Of a stretch of 64,000 bases of DNA, positions 1-12,710 are shown piece after piece (position 1 is the stretch's first letter; each line of letters begins with the position of its first letter). Under the pieces are notes generated by a model that saw only the letters and a list, made by a program, of their open reading frames with translations, was not told where the DNA came from and searched no databases. The DNA is from Calliopsis andreniformis (lineage: Eukaryota; Arthropoda; Insecta; Hymenoptera; Andrenidae): contig NC_135073.1 of assembly GCF_051401765.1 (NCBI RefSeq), positions 1,922,001 through 1,986,000 of the forward strand, read 5' to 3'. A program made the position numbers and the translations under genes.

Positions 1-734
1 GTAAAATCAGTGATCCATTTTCTAAATAATTACTAATTTTTTAATAGATAAAGCAATAACCTATTTAGGTATACGTTATTGTATTATTAGGAAATCTAAG
101 CGACAAAACTCAACAGGTCGAGTTTTTCACAGCTTTTGTTAGGTTTCGTGACTGAACAGCTCTTTTCAATCAGTTTCGGAAAGCCTTGTCGCCGAGAACC
201 GGGAATAGGCGGGAATCGTTTGTTCGCCCCCCTATTAGGCAATAATAACCGGGGTGCGGCGGCTCGTGCCTGAGAGATAATTTATTCACGTCGGAGGCGC
301 CCTGGGGCCCTACCACGCCCAGAAGCACGTTCTGCAGCTTCATCGGCTCGTGCCGGTGCTTCTTTATGACACTGGAGCCTCGAAACGAGCGTGTCATAAA
401 CACACTTCTTTGCTCAAATAGATTTCGTCAAGAAACGGGAAGAAAAGTGATCAGACTGTATCCATTAAAAGTTTGATCATCCAACGGGTATGTATCTTAC
501 TTTATCAAAATATGATCAGTCTTGATTAAAATCTGTGAATAAAAATAGTCCAAAACATAAATTTAAAATTGATTCTATTAATTTTCAAAGAAAGAAGTTT
601 GACCATTATCATATTACGTTCAACTTAATTAAACGATAGCAGCAATTAATACTATTACGAAAGAATGCTTATTTAACGTGTTAAATTTATTTTTCTTACT
701 TTACTTTCTAAACCTGCCGAGGAACAATCATTCC

Positions 735-3700
735 AATAGACTTTACGCTTCCTTCAACCCTTTCTACCTTGGCGATAAAACATCACCCCTAGGCATCAGA
801 GACGTCTTCGTCACCAATGTGGTTTACCATCCTGTCTCACAGGAACGATTGGAAAGAAATGAAATGGACGGAAAGGGTTCGGAAGCCACTAAGGCTGACT
901 GGAGGATACTCTTTGATTTGGCTTGAGCGGCGGTGCGTCCAAGGCCGCCTCGAATCTGGACGCATAAACATGCCAGGATTGCGAGACGTCACTCGCCATA
1001 ATAACAATAAGAATCTGTCGGTCCCGTTCCCGGTGTCGGTGGGCCCGATGAGTCTCTCTCGCTCCCTCGGGAGCCGGAGATCCCATGTGATTACGACTGC
1101 AGGAGCGTCTTCACAAATCACTCGGTCGCTCGGACCGCTCCTTCCGTTCGGAGATCTCCCCTCCCCCCCTCTCTCTCTCTCCCGCCCCTCCCCATCCTCC
1201 CGAGGAGATATTCCCTCGGTGAACGCGGTCCTCTGCTCCTTCTCCTGCTGGCCAATGTAGCAAGCTATTCCATTTGCGGTGCGCTTCTGCGCAACTTGCC
1301 AATAAGTTACGTCCGGTAGCCTCGTTTCGCTTATCGGAGGACACTTAACCGCGCCGCTAAGGAATGCGTGGGATGCGAATTGATGGGGGACCGTGGAATG
1401 TCAAACTTTTTGAGGTTGACGCGTTCTACCACGAGTGTTGCAGGCATAACCAGGCTTGCAGGCTCCTGCTTTTTCATCCCCCTGAACAACCAATATCCAA
1501 TCAAAGCAGACGTGTGATCTAATCTGATTGCCGATCTTAGCGTAAGCTCTGCATTCTATTAAAAGGCATTTCAAAAACTTCCACTGTACAAACACAACAG
1601 AATGATATTTAATGGTAAATCAATCTAATGGTGAATGGTTTGAAATTTTAAGGACAGATATTCAGTTTCCTATGTACTTCCAGTTGAGAAATGGATATGC
1701 AAAGGGTTGATCCTCCGATCTCAAGTCATCTAATAAAACACCCGCTCAGTTTATTCGTTTAAAAAAGTTGGCGCAGCGGAGTTACAGGGATGAGACACTC
1801 GATTATAGCCGATCGCTTTACCCACGACGGTGGGACACGTTCGAAGATAATATTGGGGGTTCCGTCTCTCCTCGGGGACAAGGTGGAGGAGAACGGAGAT
1901 CGCCCCCGCATAACACAACGACTGCGTTCGACGTCGCGCCGCCGCGGAGCCAATTAAATAAATATTCGTTGACATCAGGGCCGCCGCGTCGCTTCTACAA
2001 ACTGGCCCTCTGCGTTCATCCGAAGGAAGCTACTCCTCCTTCTTTCCTGTCCCACACTCCCTACTCCCCGCCAGGGAGATGCTTCTGAGGAGAATACAAC
2101 TCGCGAAGGCTTTAAAACTTTCGTCGATGAATTATTGCTAATGTCATTTTAAGAGGGTATAAAAGTAGGTCACCTGCGGGTACGATTCGACGAAAAAAGG
2201 ACGGAATTAATTGCAAGAATGATTGAAAAGTTAATCAAAAGGAAGATGCAGCCCTTAATAGTACCGATCGAAGTTTAATGATGCTATTCCGATGCTTTGT
2301 TCACCTGTCGAGTCAAGTGGACTTTTTTTTAACCTCGTTTTGGGTATCCAAGCATAACTTTTCAAATCGAAATAAGGAAAAAACGTATGAAAGCATACAT
2401 CGTTTGATTGAACTGTATTTAACTATTAAAAAGACCGGTTTCGTTCCCACCTTCCGCACCCCTATAAGTACAGTGAAATCCCGCAGTCTCTTTTATTTAG
2501 CGTTATCTACGCTTCTTTAGTATAATAACAATAAGAGTACAGTAGAATATCGACTGAAAGATGATCGGTGATTGAATATCTAGTAGTCTACTGAAAATAA
2601 TAAAATTAGCCATTAAGAGGGTGGTTGAGGTTCAATACCTGTGTCAAGGTCCTACTGTACCTCGATTTCAGAGTCAAGAATTCTTCACGAGTGAACCGAT
2701 CTGCGGGAAAAATGTATCCCAGCATACCCGTGGGCGTGTGTGTGCGTTGTCCAGGTCTTCTATGACACCCTGTCCTTTCCCGAAGGTGTCGGTAGATGTT
2801 CCGTGGGTCCAGTCGGCAGGGACAAGCGAGATATATCGACCAGCCGGCTGTTAATAAGACGAGACAATGCCGGGACTCGTGTGTGTATGTGTGTGCTCGG
2901 TCTGGTCTCACGAGAGAGAGGCCACGGGCGTTCATATGTTTATTAGCCGGACCCCGCATAAATAACGCGGCTATAAGAACGAGAGAAGAAAGGGTGAAAG
3001 GAAGGACCGGACCAGGGCCCAGCAGAGATCGGCCGAGTAAATTGTCACACGCTCTTTCCGTTCTGAGGGAACAGGGAATTGGGGTGGTGGGGCCCGAAGG
3101 TCCTGATCGGCCGGGAAGAAAGGGGAGCGGGTGGAGAAAGATCCTATCCCGAACTGAACCGCGCAGCAAACGCTAGTGATGAACTCAAGGCGCTTCAAGT
3201 CGCTTGGAATAAATAACATTGCTTCCATACCATGGACACTCTGTTTTATTCAACCCATTGTGTCGTAATCAAAACGAGACTATTAATCTCTTATTAAACA
3301 TGCCAATTGAGAAATTATAAAATTCTAATAAATGTTTATCGTTTAAAGATCTATTTTTATTTAAAAAGTTCCTACAGGTATATTTTACTTTACTCGAAAT
3401 CTTAATTGCATTATACGGCTGCTCATAATTTCTGATGTTCATTAAATTTATCAAGAATCTTTGATCCTTTAAAACGTCAAAGTTTCTCAAATGTATCTTA
3501 AAACCTCATTCAGAGTTCGATTAAATTGCTCGAAAACTAGCAGAACGAAGAACCGAATGCCCATCACTAAAAGCGGCCTGTCGCTAACCAGGGAGTAGAC
3601 AGGGCCTGGGTTCGTTGGTTGGGTGGGGAAAAGGCGGGAGGAGAAGATGGACCGAGAGCCGGGCCTACCTAATTTACCTCCCAGATAATGCGGCATAATT

Positions 3701-3950
3701 AAAGCAAAATGTAACGTCGCTGGCAATTAAAACAAATTTATGCGACCAAGATCCGCGATCGGCCGACTTGGGCCCCTTTCTGCTAGCCTTGGCCGCGTCC
3801 CTGCCTCCCGCTCTCGCCACCACCAGCCCCCACGGCCATTATTATTGTTATTGCCAGAGAGGGGGTGGGATATTGGCAGACGAATATTCGCGAAATGTTG
3901 AATCGAAGGGGTGAGGCTGACGGGATGGGGATTATTTAAATAGCAGAGAA
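735..3950. promoter_or_regulatory. Run of GC-richer upstream islands, candidate regulatory elements
   Basis: Four islands stand out against the AT-rich flank: about 735-1390, 1745-2095, 2600-3190 and 3500-3935. The first contains a pyrimidine run near 1150-1200, which is a GA tract on the other strand. The third contains a GT-rich stretch near 2878-2905. Open frames of 60-187 codons overlap on several strands and frames, the usual result of high GC and not evidence of a gene. Their place 9-12 kb upstream of spalt would suit distal enhancers, but only composition supports this. Confidence 0.25.
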
Positions 3951-5679
3951 GCAAGAATACTTGAATAAATTTATATCTATAGTCAAATAGTCGATTTCAA
4001 TCATTCTTAGTCTCTAATCATTTTTTATTTCTTTATTTAAATATTTATTTAAATATTAATAAATATGTATTTTATATATAAACACAGTTCTTAATGAAAC
4101 TTAGTAACTATTAGTAAAATATCGACAAAATGAAGGTCCCTGAACCCCGGTCCATGCAATAGCAGGAATATTTTTCAAAATGGCGAATTTCTAATTTGCA
4201 TTGTTCTTCAATTTACGGATTCAATTATTTTTTAAAATGGGTGAAGAAGTGAAAAGTAAAAGATGAAAAGAAAAACCGCCATAAAATCGTAGCGAACGCT
4301 GTATTTTCATTTCAGTTTGTCATTTCATCGCGACGATCCGGTTTCTCTCGTTTTGTTTCTATTCTGGATTTCTGTTCAATTTGAATATCCGAAACCTGAT
4401 TATAAATTCTAGCATTTAACTCCTTAATTTCGTACTCAAATCTTAAAAGGGCAAGATTTTTTAAACTTAGAAAGGGCATCATCGACTGAACACGAACAAA
4501 ACAATCAACTAACAAAATATTCTTAGTTTCTTCCTCTTTTGGTAGTTAAAAATTCCTCCACGAGATCAAGAATCGCACGATTTCGCGGTACTCGGTCGTC
4601 AGAACAGCAAATGGAGCAGCAGGTATTCTCACAGCGACCTTCATAGACAAAAAGCCGAAGTGCGCGAAGAAGAACGAAGAAGGAGGCAAAGAACGGCAGG
4701 AGACCTCGAAGCCACGCAAGGAAGCGATCTGTAGTAGCCCGGTTGCTGCCCGCTCAACAGGATATGGTCAACGATCTACAAACTTATTTCAGAAAGAACA
4801 TTGTGAATAAAACGTTCAAAATTGATTCATAAAAAATGAGTAACCAAATAGTAAACATTTTACAAGAAAATAACTCACGAAATTATATATAGGTAACACA
4901 ATTTATTTAAAGCCATAACGTAATTATGTACTCCATTTCTTATTGAGATTTAAAGCGAACTCAAAACGTTTAATCGCAGTTTATGTATGCGACGCCATCA
5001 GATAAAATAGGCAGTTTTGCTGACATACTTTCTACAAGGACTGTCAGATTGGTACAACTTAAGGGTGTTCAGAATAAAGTCCCTCATACAAGGAGTCCTT
5101 TACTTTACTGCCGTATTTGTTAGTTGTTCAGGCTTTTGATCCCGTCAGAATGCGAGACGGCCGTGCGGATAGTGTATCCGCCTTTACACCTGTATCCGTA
5201 TATATGGAGGCTACTGCTAAACGTATATGGAAAGACCAGTGGAACCGACCTGGCCGTGTTTGTCATATCCAACAAAACAGCACCTAGCAATGGAACTAGT
5301 TCCATGACATAGCTATTAATATTGTTACCTATCGACTCTAAAACTTTAAGCCATGTGCTGTTGTATCTGTTACAAAATCAAAATGATAGTAAGCATCTGT
5401 AGCATGGAAGACAGATTTAAGACGGCGGTACTTATTGCAAGACAGGACAATTGTAGTCAATAAATTTTCTTAAATGCTGAATTTAAGGGCAGTAAGTGCT
5501 TTAAAAATACTGGAGATGAAATTATGGAAGTTGATATTCAACGATAACATTTTTCCCTCGTGCTTAAAAAGAACTGCTGAGTATCCTCGCCAATAAATAC
5601 GGCCCTCAATATCTGGACTCTTAACGATCCAGATCGGTAACTGCACGATCTTATTAGCGACGCAAGTCCCTAGCAAAAA

Positions 5680-6170
5680 GAGGGCCTTGCTGAAGAAGCC
5701 AGTTACGAGCGAAATTCATGCGCGAAGCTGAAAGAAAAGAAGAGGAGGAAGAAGAAAAGGGGGCCGCCGCGGTCGCTGAAATATCCGTAGATAAATTGAC
5801 GTCAAATCGGATTTTATTGCAGAAGAGGGAGAGAGGGGGCGTTGGGACTCGAAGAAAGGTGATAGAAAACAGGTCCGGTCTCGCCTCGAGCGAGCCGCAA
5901 CTATTTCGTGTTTTTCTTCGGGGTTCCGACGCGCCGCTATCGCTTCGCCATCTGCTTGACAAACCCGCGCCATCCTCATGAATACGTCATATCTATTCTT
6001 TTGCCAGGAGCCGAGCACCATAAACCCGGTCGGCCCTCGGCTCCCGGTTCTTCCAGTTCGCCGTTTCTACCAATTCGGAATTCGCCTGCCCTGCCTTCGA
6101 AACTTCGACCTGCTATAACCCCATCGGCATCACGATCTTGCATGCTCCGTTAACAGAACACGATAGCGCA
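5680..6170. promoter_or_regulatory. GC-richer upstream island
   Basis: A roughly 500-bp island rich in CpG, purine-rich on one side (about 5725-5765) and containing a TGACGTC CRE-like site near 5798. Three overlapping frames on both strands are open, which argues against any one being coding. Candidate regulatory DNA by composition only. Confidence 0.22.
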
Positions 6171-8889
6171 CTCCTGGGATATTAGGTACCTTTAGCTAAA
6201 CTGTCTTTTGCTTTTTAGTTTTCTTATTCACTCAATTGTGGAATCTAATTTATGATTCTCATCAAACATTATCGAAATTTAAAATTCAAGAATCGTTTCT
6301 CATTTTAGGCAGTAATAGGGTACACTTGGGTAAGTTCGTGGTAGCTGTAAAACTTTTTCATTAAATAACTAGTAATATGTAACTACATACATATTTTGAA
6401 ATTGGGTCAAGAATATAATTATAGGTCAGACCTTATACAAATAAATAGATAATAGATTAACGAAGTTCTACCTAACGACAAGGATATTTAATTAAAAAAA
6501 TATAAATTAAAGGTATAGCTGTAATAAGCGCGTGAGGTTACTTTAAGCTTATTTGGCTGACATCTACTCCATATATTCTACATTTAAAAAGTATTAACTC
6601 ATTCCAATAGAAGTTTTAGAAAGGTAGAATATTTTCAAATATAGCTTGACTTCTTCAATTATCATGATATAAATTGGTACGTTATTTTCTCGTAACTAAG
6701 TTTTTCCATTCACACCCTTTTTGCTTTTTTTAAGTTGAAAGTTTGTAATTTTTTCGGGAAAAGATGGTCTATGCGTTTATCATTTACTGAGGGCCACTTT
6801 ATGAGTGTAAAAACAGTAGAGCAGATATCAAAATTGTAAAAGCAATTCATTGTACTCGCAATGTATTTAACCCCAAGAGACCAAGTGATGAGATTTTCGT
6901 TTCGGAAATTTAAAAATGGTAATGACTACCTCGAAGTCGAACAATATGAAGGTTGTTCTCAAGCCTGTAGATGATGAGTAACTGTCGCCTACTTAACAGC
7001 ACAGCACAGTACATGAACTGCAAGATACATAGAAATGAATAAAATAATAGATTCAATAAGCTTACAATTAAAAAGCCATTTAGCAACATGAATTTTATAA
7101 AAAAATTAAATAAACGGATTGCATAAAGACAGAAGCATGTTGCTGATGGAGGGCAACGCACAACTTCATACAGCACTAGACACGCAAAAGGAAGCTGCAA
7201 AGCGTGGGATGGGAAATTTATTACACTCTCTGTGTAGTTCGACCATTTCTGTGTGTGATTACTATTTCTTGCTATTCTTGCTCAATTGTTCATGTAATAA
7301 ACAATTCAATTTCAAAGAACTAGAAACTAAAGTTCATTGCTTCTTCGTTTCTAAGAACTAAAGTTTTTATGAAAACGAAATGAGATTACTTTAGAACATT
7401 GACAGAAACTTGTAGATTCAAGTGATGTTTATTTTACTGGTAAACTTTAGTCTGAGTTAAGTTATAATCTTTTGAAGTTGCATATTAAAACCACTCAGGC
7501 TATTTATTTTTTTATCTTGTACCTACTTAATAATTTCATTATTTATAATATTTTGACAAAAACAATCGTACCACACGACACATCTACAACACAATCTATT
7601 CTGCAATATTTTATTCTTTACATCTTCAGTTTTTCTCAGACAGTGCAATAAATGCAAACTTTGACACAAAAAAAGAACTAATTTTCTATATGATGGATAT
7701 AAGATTAATTCTTATGAAGTATCTTTATACCATCGATTAACCACTTTTATGTTTTTTTTTCATCGTATAAAATAGATGCAATGTATAGACAATAATAATT
7801 AGTATCTACGAAATGCTTACTACACAGATACTCAATTCCTGCTCCTCTGCGATGAAAATGTTTTCGCTATCTTATCATAGTGATTCCAACTAATGACTTC
7901 CTTCATTGCAATACAAATTAGAAATGAAACATTATCTACTAGTAGTATTTTTTGTTAACTCTACGATGAGTCTAGTAATTTGAATGAACGAAGAAGCACC
8001 ACACAATGTACACGATGTACTTGAAGGTACGTGTCAATGTATTGTTTTTTATCGATTACAACCAATTCAAATAATTCAGGCCTTTTTCCACGGTGATGTA
8101 AAATAGTGTATTTCTTGGCCAAAGTCTTCAACTTGATTATTTTAACAAAATGACATTTTAGTTGGACTTTTTAAAATCACGCTTATTTGTTTGAAAAGTA
8201 TTCCATAAAATGGCTTTCAAGAAAATCTTATTAAGTTGGACATCAAAGTCCTAACAGTTGTAATTAATCCAACGTGCAATATTGGACTATACAAACACAT
8301 ACCTACATTTCAATGATTTAGTGCAGTGACAAGGTATCATTTTTGTGACCTATATAGAAACAATACTGATTCTGTAACAATTTAAGGTTTAAAACAGTTT
8401 TTAAAAAAGATGCACAATATTGTTTCTTGTTTTTTCTTCAACTTCTAAAAACATTTTCATTTTTATAGATAAATATTACTTTACAAACTGAAAACTATCA
8501 TTAAATAATTTAAAGCAATGAATTTTCAAGAATGCAGCAAGACATGCGTAATTCCTCGCCGAAGTTTTACCATTAACGCTTTGCGCTTGGAGATTGACGA
8601 TTTTGCCTTCATAAATTTGACTTTGAATCACGTCCATCAACCCCATCTCTGTTCAGGAGAGAACAAGCAACTTTAATAGATGTTTCTGATAACGATGATA
8701 AAAACTTAAAGTACAATTTTTAATCAATATTTGATCATTTAGACAATTTGGAATTGGGTTCTATAATTATTATTAAGTACCTAAATTTGATCATGGAAAG
8801 TACTTAAATATGTTTTCAAATCCATATAAAAGTGTTTATTAATTGTAGTTAAAAAATACCCTTTTTCACATAACTGTACGCAGAGGCAA

Positions 8890-10150
8890 AATACCGAAGT
8901 GAACAATCAAAAACGGGGAGGGAGCGAGAGAAAGTGAGCAGGAGAGAAGAGGAGGTTGGCATTGAAAGCACGACCCTTTCTACGACAGCCTAATTGAATG
9001 CAGCGCAATCTAAACGACGTCGATTTGCCGAGCCTCCGCCCCCTTCGGAAGGTGTTAATACTCATCGTCTGCGCAGAGACGTTCCACCTGCTATAGCGGA
9101 TTTTCTGTGGTCCTTTAACCCTTTGGTAACTCGGTAAAATTACAAAGGAAGGGTAAGAGGTCATTCACGTTTCCACCTACTTTATCAGCTATTTATGATA
9201 GGAAATCAATAACAAGCATACCTTTCTGTGGGTTGTTTGATTAAAGAATCGAACGTTTATGCACTGCCCCTCGAAGTGGTGGAACGCTGTTTGCGGAAGT
9301 CATGTGAAACAGGTAGATGAGGGTGAAACTTTACCACCGCAGGTGTCAAAACCCGGCGCCGGCGCCGGCGCCATTCCGGCCACCCTTCTCTCCGTTTTAC
9401 CTGCACCGTTGTGGGTCGAACGATCGTTGCGCAAAAAATACGAGCCATAAACTGATTCGAGACAAAAGAAGACTCGTAGAGCTCGAGCGTTAATGCGCCG
9501 GGTGTGTTTATTGTTCGTTTAGCGCGTGCCTGAATTCCATCTCCTACAATGCGTATGCAAACACTGAAGCTTGATTCGTATGCAAGGAAAATACGTACTT
9601 TCTTACGAATCCAACAAATAATTTGCAAGTAATTAGCAATTATCCAAATGAAAGGTTAGATTTGAAAACGTACGTAATTAGAAAGCCTTTTTTGAAAACT
9701 GAGACCTGCCTAAACGTCACACAAGACTTGAGGAATTTATCATTCCTCCCCGACTACTCGATCAATATCGCTAGTTCGAAACCAAAAAAAGGAAGCCCAG
9801 AAGATTCGACACAATGTAGTCTGTGGCACAATAGCAGACGCAACGGGATGATCCTTGCCAGCACCTGAACTTTGGACCTTCTCGCCTTATCCTAAGCCGC
9901 CCTTCCCTTTAGAGTCGTCGATACTCCTACGATCCACCTGTTCTCTCCCTCCGGTATCGCATGATACAGTATAAGCGGCCGCTTCAAAGCCGAAATAGTC
10001 GGTTAGAAGAGAGGAAGGGAATAGGGACGAGTCTTTCGAAGATTAAAGCGCGCTGACACCTTAAACACGAGCCCACAGCGGCTTGGTTCGCCATTTGAGC
10101 AGAGAAGACAATAAACGCGCGGCTTTTTGGGTTGAATTGGTAGGGTTGAA
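8890..10150. promoter_or_regulatory. GC-richer island about 3-4 kb upstream of spalt
   Basis: The island contains three uninterrupted GGCGCC palindromes at 9355-9372, a NotI-type GCGGCCGC near 9976 and many CpG dinucleotides. It is flanked by AT-rich DNA on both sides. No open frame resembles a known protein. Best reading: an unmethylated or conserved regulatory block for spalt or an unseen upstream neighbour. Confidence 0.3.
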
Positions 10151-10169
10151 TGCATCCTTGGGTTTTTCT

Positions 10170-11150
10170 CTTACTGTATAAAATGTCTTGGAAACATGGA
10201 CATAAACATGGACTTACGAATGTTCTACAGGACTTCTACTCTTTCATAAACTCTTTCGTTAAAATACTATTTAAATAAATGGAGTTGGTTGATTGTATTA
10301 AATGTGCAGACAATTTTTTTTGACTAAAGTCACATGTTAACATACTTTTTTGTTAAAGTCACATGAAAAAAGTAGATAGGACATATATTCTATGAAAACA
10401 TGTCTTACATTTACGTAACTAATATTTAATATTACATTTCTTATGAACAATATATGATTACAAGAATAAGTTACATAATCAATATACTATGCACGAAACA
10501 TTAATTTAGAGAAAATTATTTATTCGAAAGGTGTACCTCTATATTAGAGAATTTTCTTCGAAATAAATGGTAGGTGTATTAAACATACCATTTTTAACTG
10601 GAAAATCAATTGGAATCGCATTTCAAGCCGCCATACACTACATGGTCAGTACGCTCACCGAGAGGATCATCAAACAAGCTCATCGATGTATTCCCAACGT
10701 CCACACATTTTAAGATTAAAGTGTACACATAAATACATCAGTGAGCTTGCTGGATGATCATGCTCGTAAATATGTGGTGTCTTTACTTTAAAGTAACAAT
10801 CTAAATAAGTTTCTCAGTATATAAGTCCAAGTTTGTTAGCAACGGTACTTGTACTAATAAAGTTGCATCTCGATAAGACTTTTGTTAAATATTAGACTTT
10901 CACTGAAACAATATTTTATTTTTGGTCAATAATAGGTTTGCCTACTGTACTGTTCTCATTGTGTTAAGTCACTTACAATTAGACGACGAAACAAATTTGG
11001 TGACTCTATAGTCGACTGTGTGAGAATTTTTAAATCTCCCTAGACGTTTCACCATAACTTTTCGATATGGAGGAAATCTCGACAAATTGCAAGCATCCCT
11101 TCGCGTTTAACAAGAACGCATCGCATGGACTTAGCATTATTCTTTCAAGT
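10170..11150. other. AT-rich upstream spacer with one hairpin
   Basis: AT-rich DNA. It holds a short direct repeat of TAAAGTCACATG (10325-10336 and 10354-10365) and the strong inverted repeat at 10659-10766, listed separately. I see no open frame of note. Confidence 0.6.
10659..10766. repeat. Long imperfect hairpin (inverted repeat)
   Basis: Positions 10665-10692 pair with 10732-10759: 24 of 28 positions are Watson-Crick, one is G-U and three are mismatched. A lower stem CGAG (10659-10662) pairs with CTCG (10763-10766). Inside the 39-nt loop ACAC (10703-10706) can pair with GTGT (10721-10724). The transcript of either strand would fold like a microRNA precursor; a palindromic mobile-element relic is the alternative. 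Confidence 0.6.
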
Positions 11151-11159
11151 TAATATATT

Positions 11160-11700
11160 TGAATAATCTCATAGCTGCAGCGTCAATATGGCACAGTGAT
11201 ACGTTCCTCTGGATTTGATAAAATTCGAAAGCGAATCACAAAAAATATACCGTCGCCCAACCACCAGTACACGACAGCTTTTCCCCTGCACCGCTATAAA
11301 AACCGCGTCAGCGCGACGAGAATACAATCGGCACGTGCGGTGGGGAGGCCGTAGAATATTCACGCGGCATATAAAATCATAGAGACACGAGTGGCTCGGT
11401 ATAATAATGCATAAGGAGGCGGGACAGCGTCTGACGCAGACCACGCCTTCTCCCCCCCAGCCCAACCGGCTCTTTGGCGGGGGAATCCCTGCCAGGAGCG
11501 GAACGCGTTGAGACAGTGTTCGGGGCGAGGGAAGTTATAGAAACACGATTGAAGCTGAAGCAGATCATCTGAGTCTGTCAGTTGAAATTTCTCCCTTTCC
11601 CCCTCGACTAAGGGCGTGTTTAGCAATAAGCAATAAACGTTCTCGCTGTGTTCAGCCTCCGTATTGATCACTGCCACCGGGTAGCGTAATTATTCATACG
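11160..11700. promoter_or_regulatory. GC-richer island just upstream of the spalt leader
   Basis: A CpG-containing island with an insect initiator-like TCAGTT at 11578-11583, about 1.3 kb before the spalt start codon. It may be an upstream promoter or proximal enhancer. Overlapping minus-strand open frames of 63-105 codons have no recognisable content. No TATA box or downstream promoter element is placed convincingly. Confidence 0.28.
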
Positions 11701-12193
11701 CATGAGAAATTTCTACAGACATCAACTCTACTCTCCCGCGTATGACTCACAATATATCGATAAATTCGTTTCAACAGCGATTGGTAATTCATGCAAGGAG
11801 AGTCTCTACAGCGGAACAGTCTAGAAATAAGACAGAAACGATAATAAAACACGGTGAAAATGGAATGATTGAGAGTGTAGGAATATTTTCGTTCGACCAC
11901 TGCACTCATAGAATTGATTCAGATTCGTGAGTACACATTGAACTTGATCCCACCCCTGGCTCGCGGCGCGGCGGTCGCATTAGAGGGGGTGTCTGGTTGG
12001 TGGGAGGCCAGCGCGTGGAGGGTGGAGGGTAGAGAAGCGCGCGCGCAGGCCTCTCCCCTCTGCTCCCCCACCAGTGCAGGACGGGCAGCGCAGGAGAGGG
12101 GCGTCGCAACGTCAGGCCCAGAGCTGGTCCGTCCGTCGTCCGGCCGACTCGAGGCACCAGAGCCGCGGATTTTGCGTGAGATATAGAACCATA

Positions 12194-12216
12194 CACACAC
12201 ACGCGCGCGCGCGCGT
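12194..12216. repeat. CA/CG dinucleotide tract
   Basis: An alternating purine-pyrimidine run, CA repeats passing into CG repeats, lies within the leader region. Such runs can adopt Z-DNA; no functional claim is made. Confidence 0.8.
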
Positions 12217-12442
12217 CGTACTCACACAGGCAGCCAGCCAACGAAGCACCCACGAACGCCGGAACGCAGGACGCACGCACGCGGTGTCCCGCGTGGACAG
12301 ACGGACAAAGTTGCTCGGTGGCACACGTGTGCGCACCAGTGTGTCGGTGGTCCACAGTAAAAAGTTGAGTGTGTGACACAAAATACAGTGGAACCGAAAA
12401 AGATAGATATAGAGATAGAGAGGAAGGGAAAGGGAAAGGGGG

Positions 12443-12443
12443 C

Positions 12444-12478
<35 letters not shown>

Positions 12479-12530
12479 TGAGAGAGAGAGAGAGAGGGAG
12501 ATAGAGGGAGAGAGAGAGAGAGAGAGAGAA
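12443..12530. repeat. GA microsatellite in the spalt leader
   Basis: Nearly continuous GA dinucleotides with a few interruptions (CG, TG, GGGAGATAGAGG). It gives many overlapping GAGAG sites on + and CTCTC on -, and it creates a long spurious Ser-Leu open frame on the minus strand. Confidence 0.9.
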
Positions 12531-12629
12531 AGATCCGCGCGCCACGTGCCGTTGGAGAAACTCGAGAGTGCGCGGGCTTCAGGATGGGTCGAGTGTGTCG
12601 CTGGCCGAGTTGAACCGCGTTCTTTCTGC

Positions 12630-12710
12630 ATGGGATCGTTCAGGAAGTGGATTAGCGCGCGTAGGGAGGTGCAGCTCCCTGACAGTGTCGATGGTGACGT
12701 ACGGCAGTGA
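12630..12710 (+). other. Upstream ORF in the spalt leader, 26 codons
   Basis: An ATG at 12630 opens a 26-codon frame ending at TGA 12708-12710, wholly upstream of the spalt ATG. If the leader is unspliced here, ribosomes would meet it first, so it could lower spalt translation. The peptide starts MGSFRKW and is not recognised. Whether this DNA is in the mature mRNA is unknown. Confidence 0.35.

Larger units (their letters stand above)
1..8880. other. Distal upstream flank, no gene identified
   Basis: AT-rich DNA with several GC-richer islands described separately. Open frames here are short, usually lack a plausible ATG and show no family I recognise. A fragment of a dispersed repeat lies at 4169-4220, and two exon-like open segments at about 4545-4765 and 5124-5312 are discussed as findings. 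The stretch 6180-8880 is strongly AT-rich and I see nothing in it. Confidence 0.6.

Noticed and set aside
2606..3169. Minus-strand open frame of 187 codons
   Set aside because: It lies in a GC-rich island where + frames of 68-126 codons are also open. No domain or gene-like context is seen.
11906..12631. Minus-strand open frame of 241 codons, Ser-Leu rich
   Set aside because: It is the complement of the GA microsatellite in the spalt leader; the Ser-Leu run is a repeat artefact.
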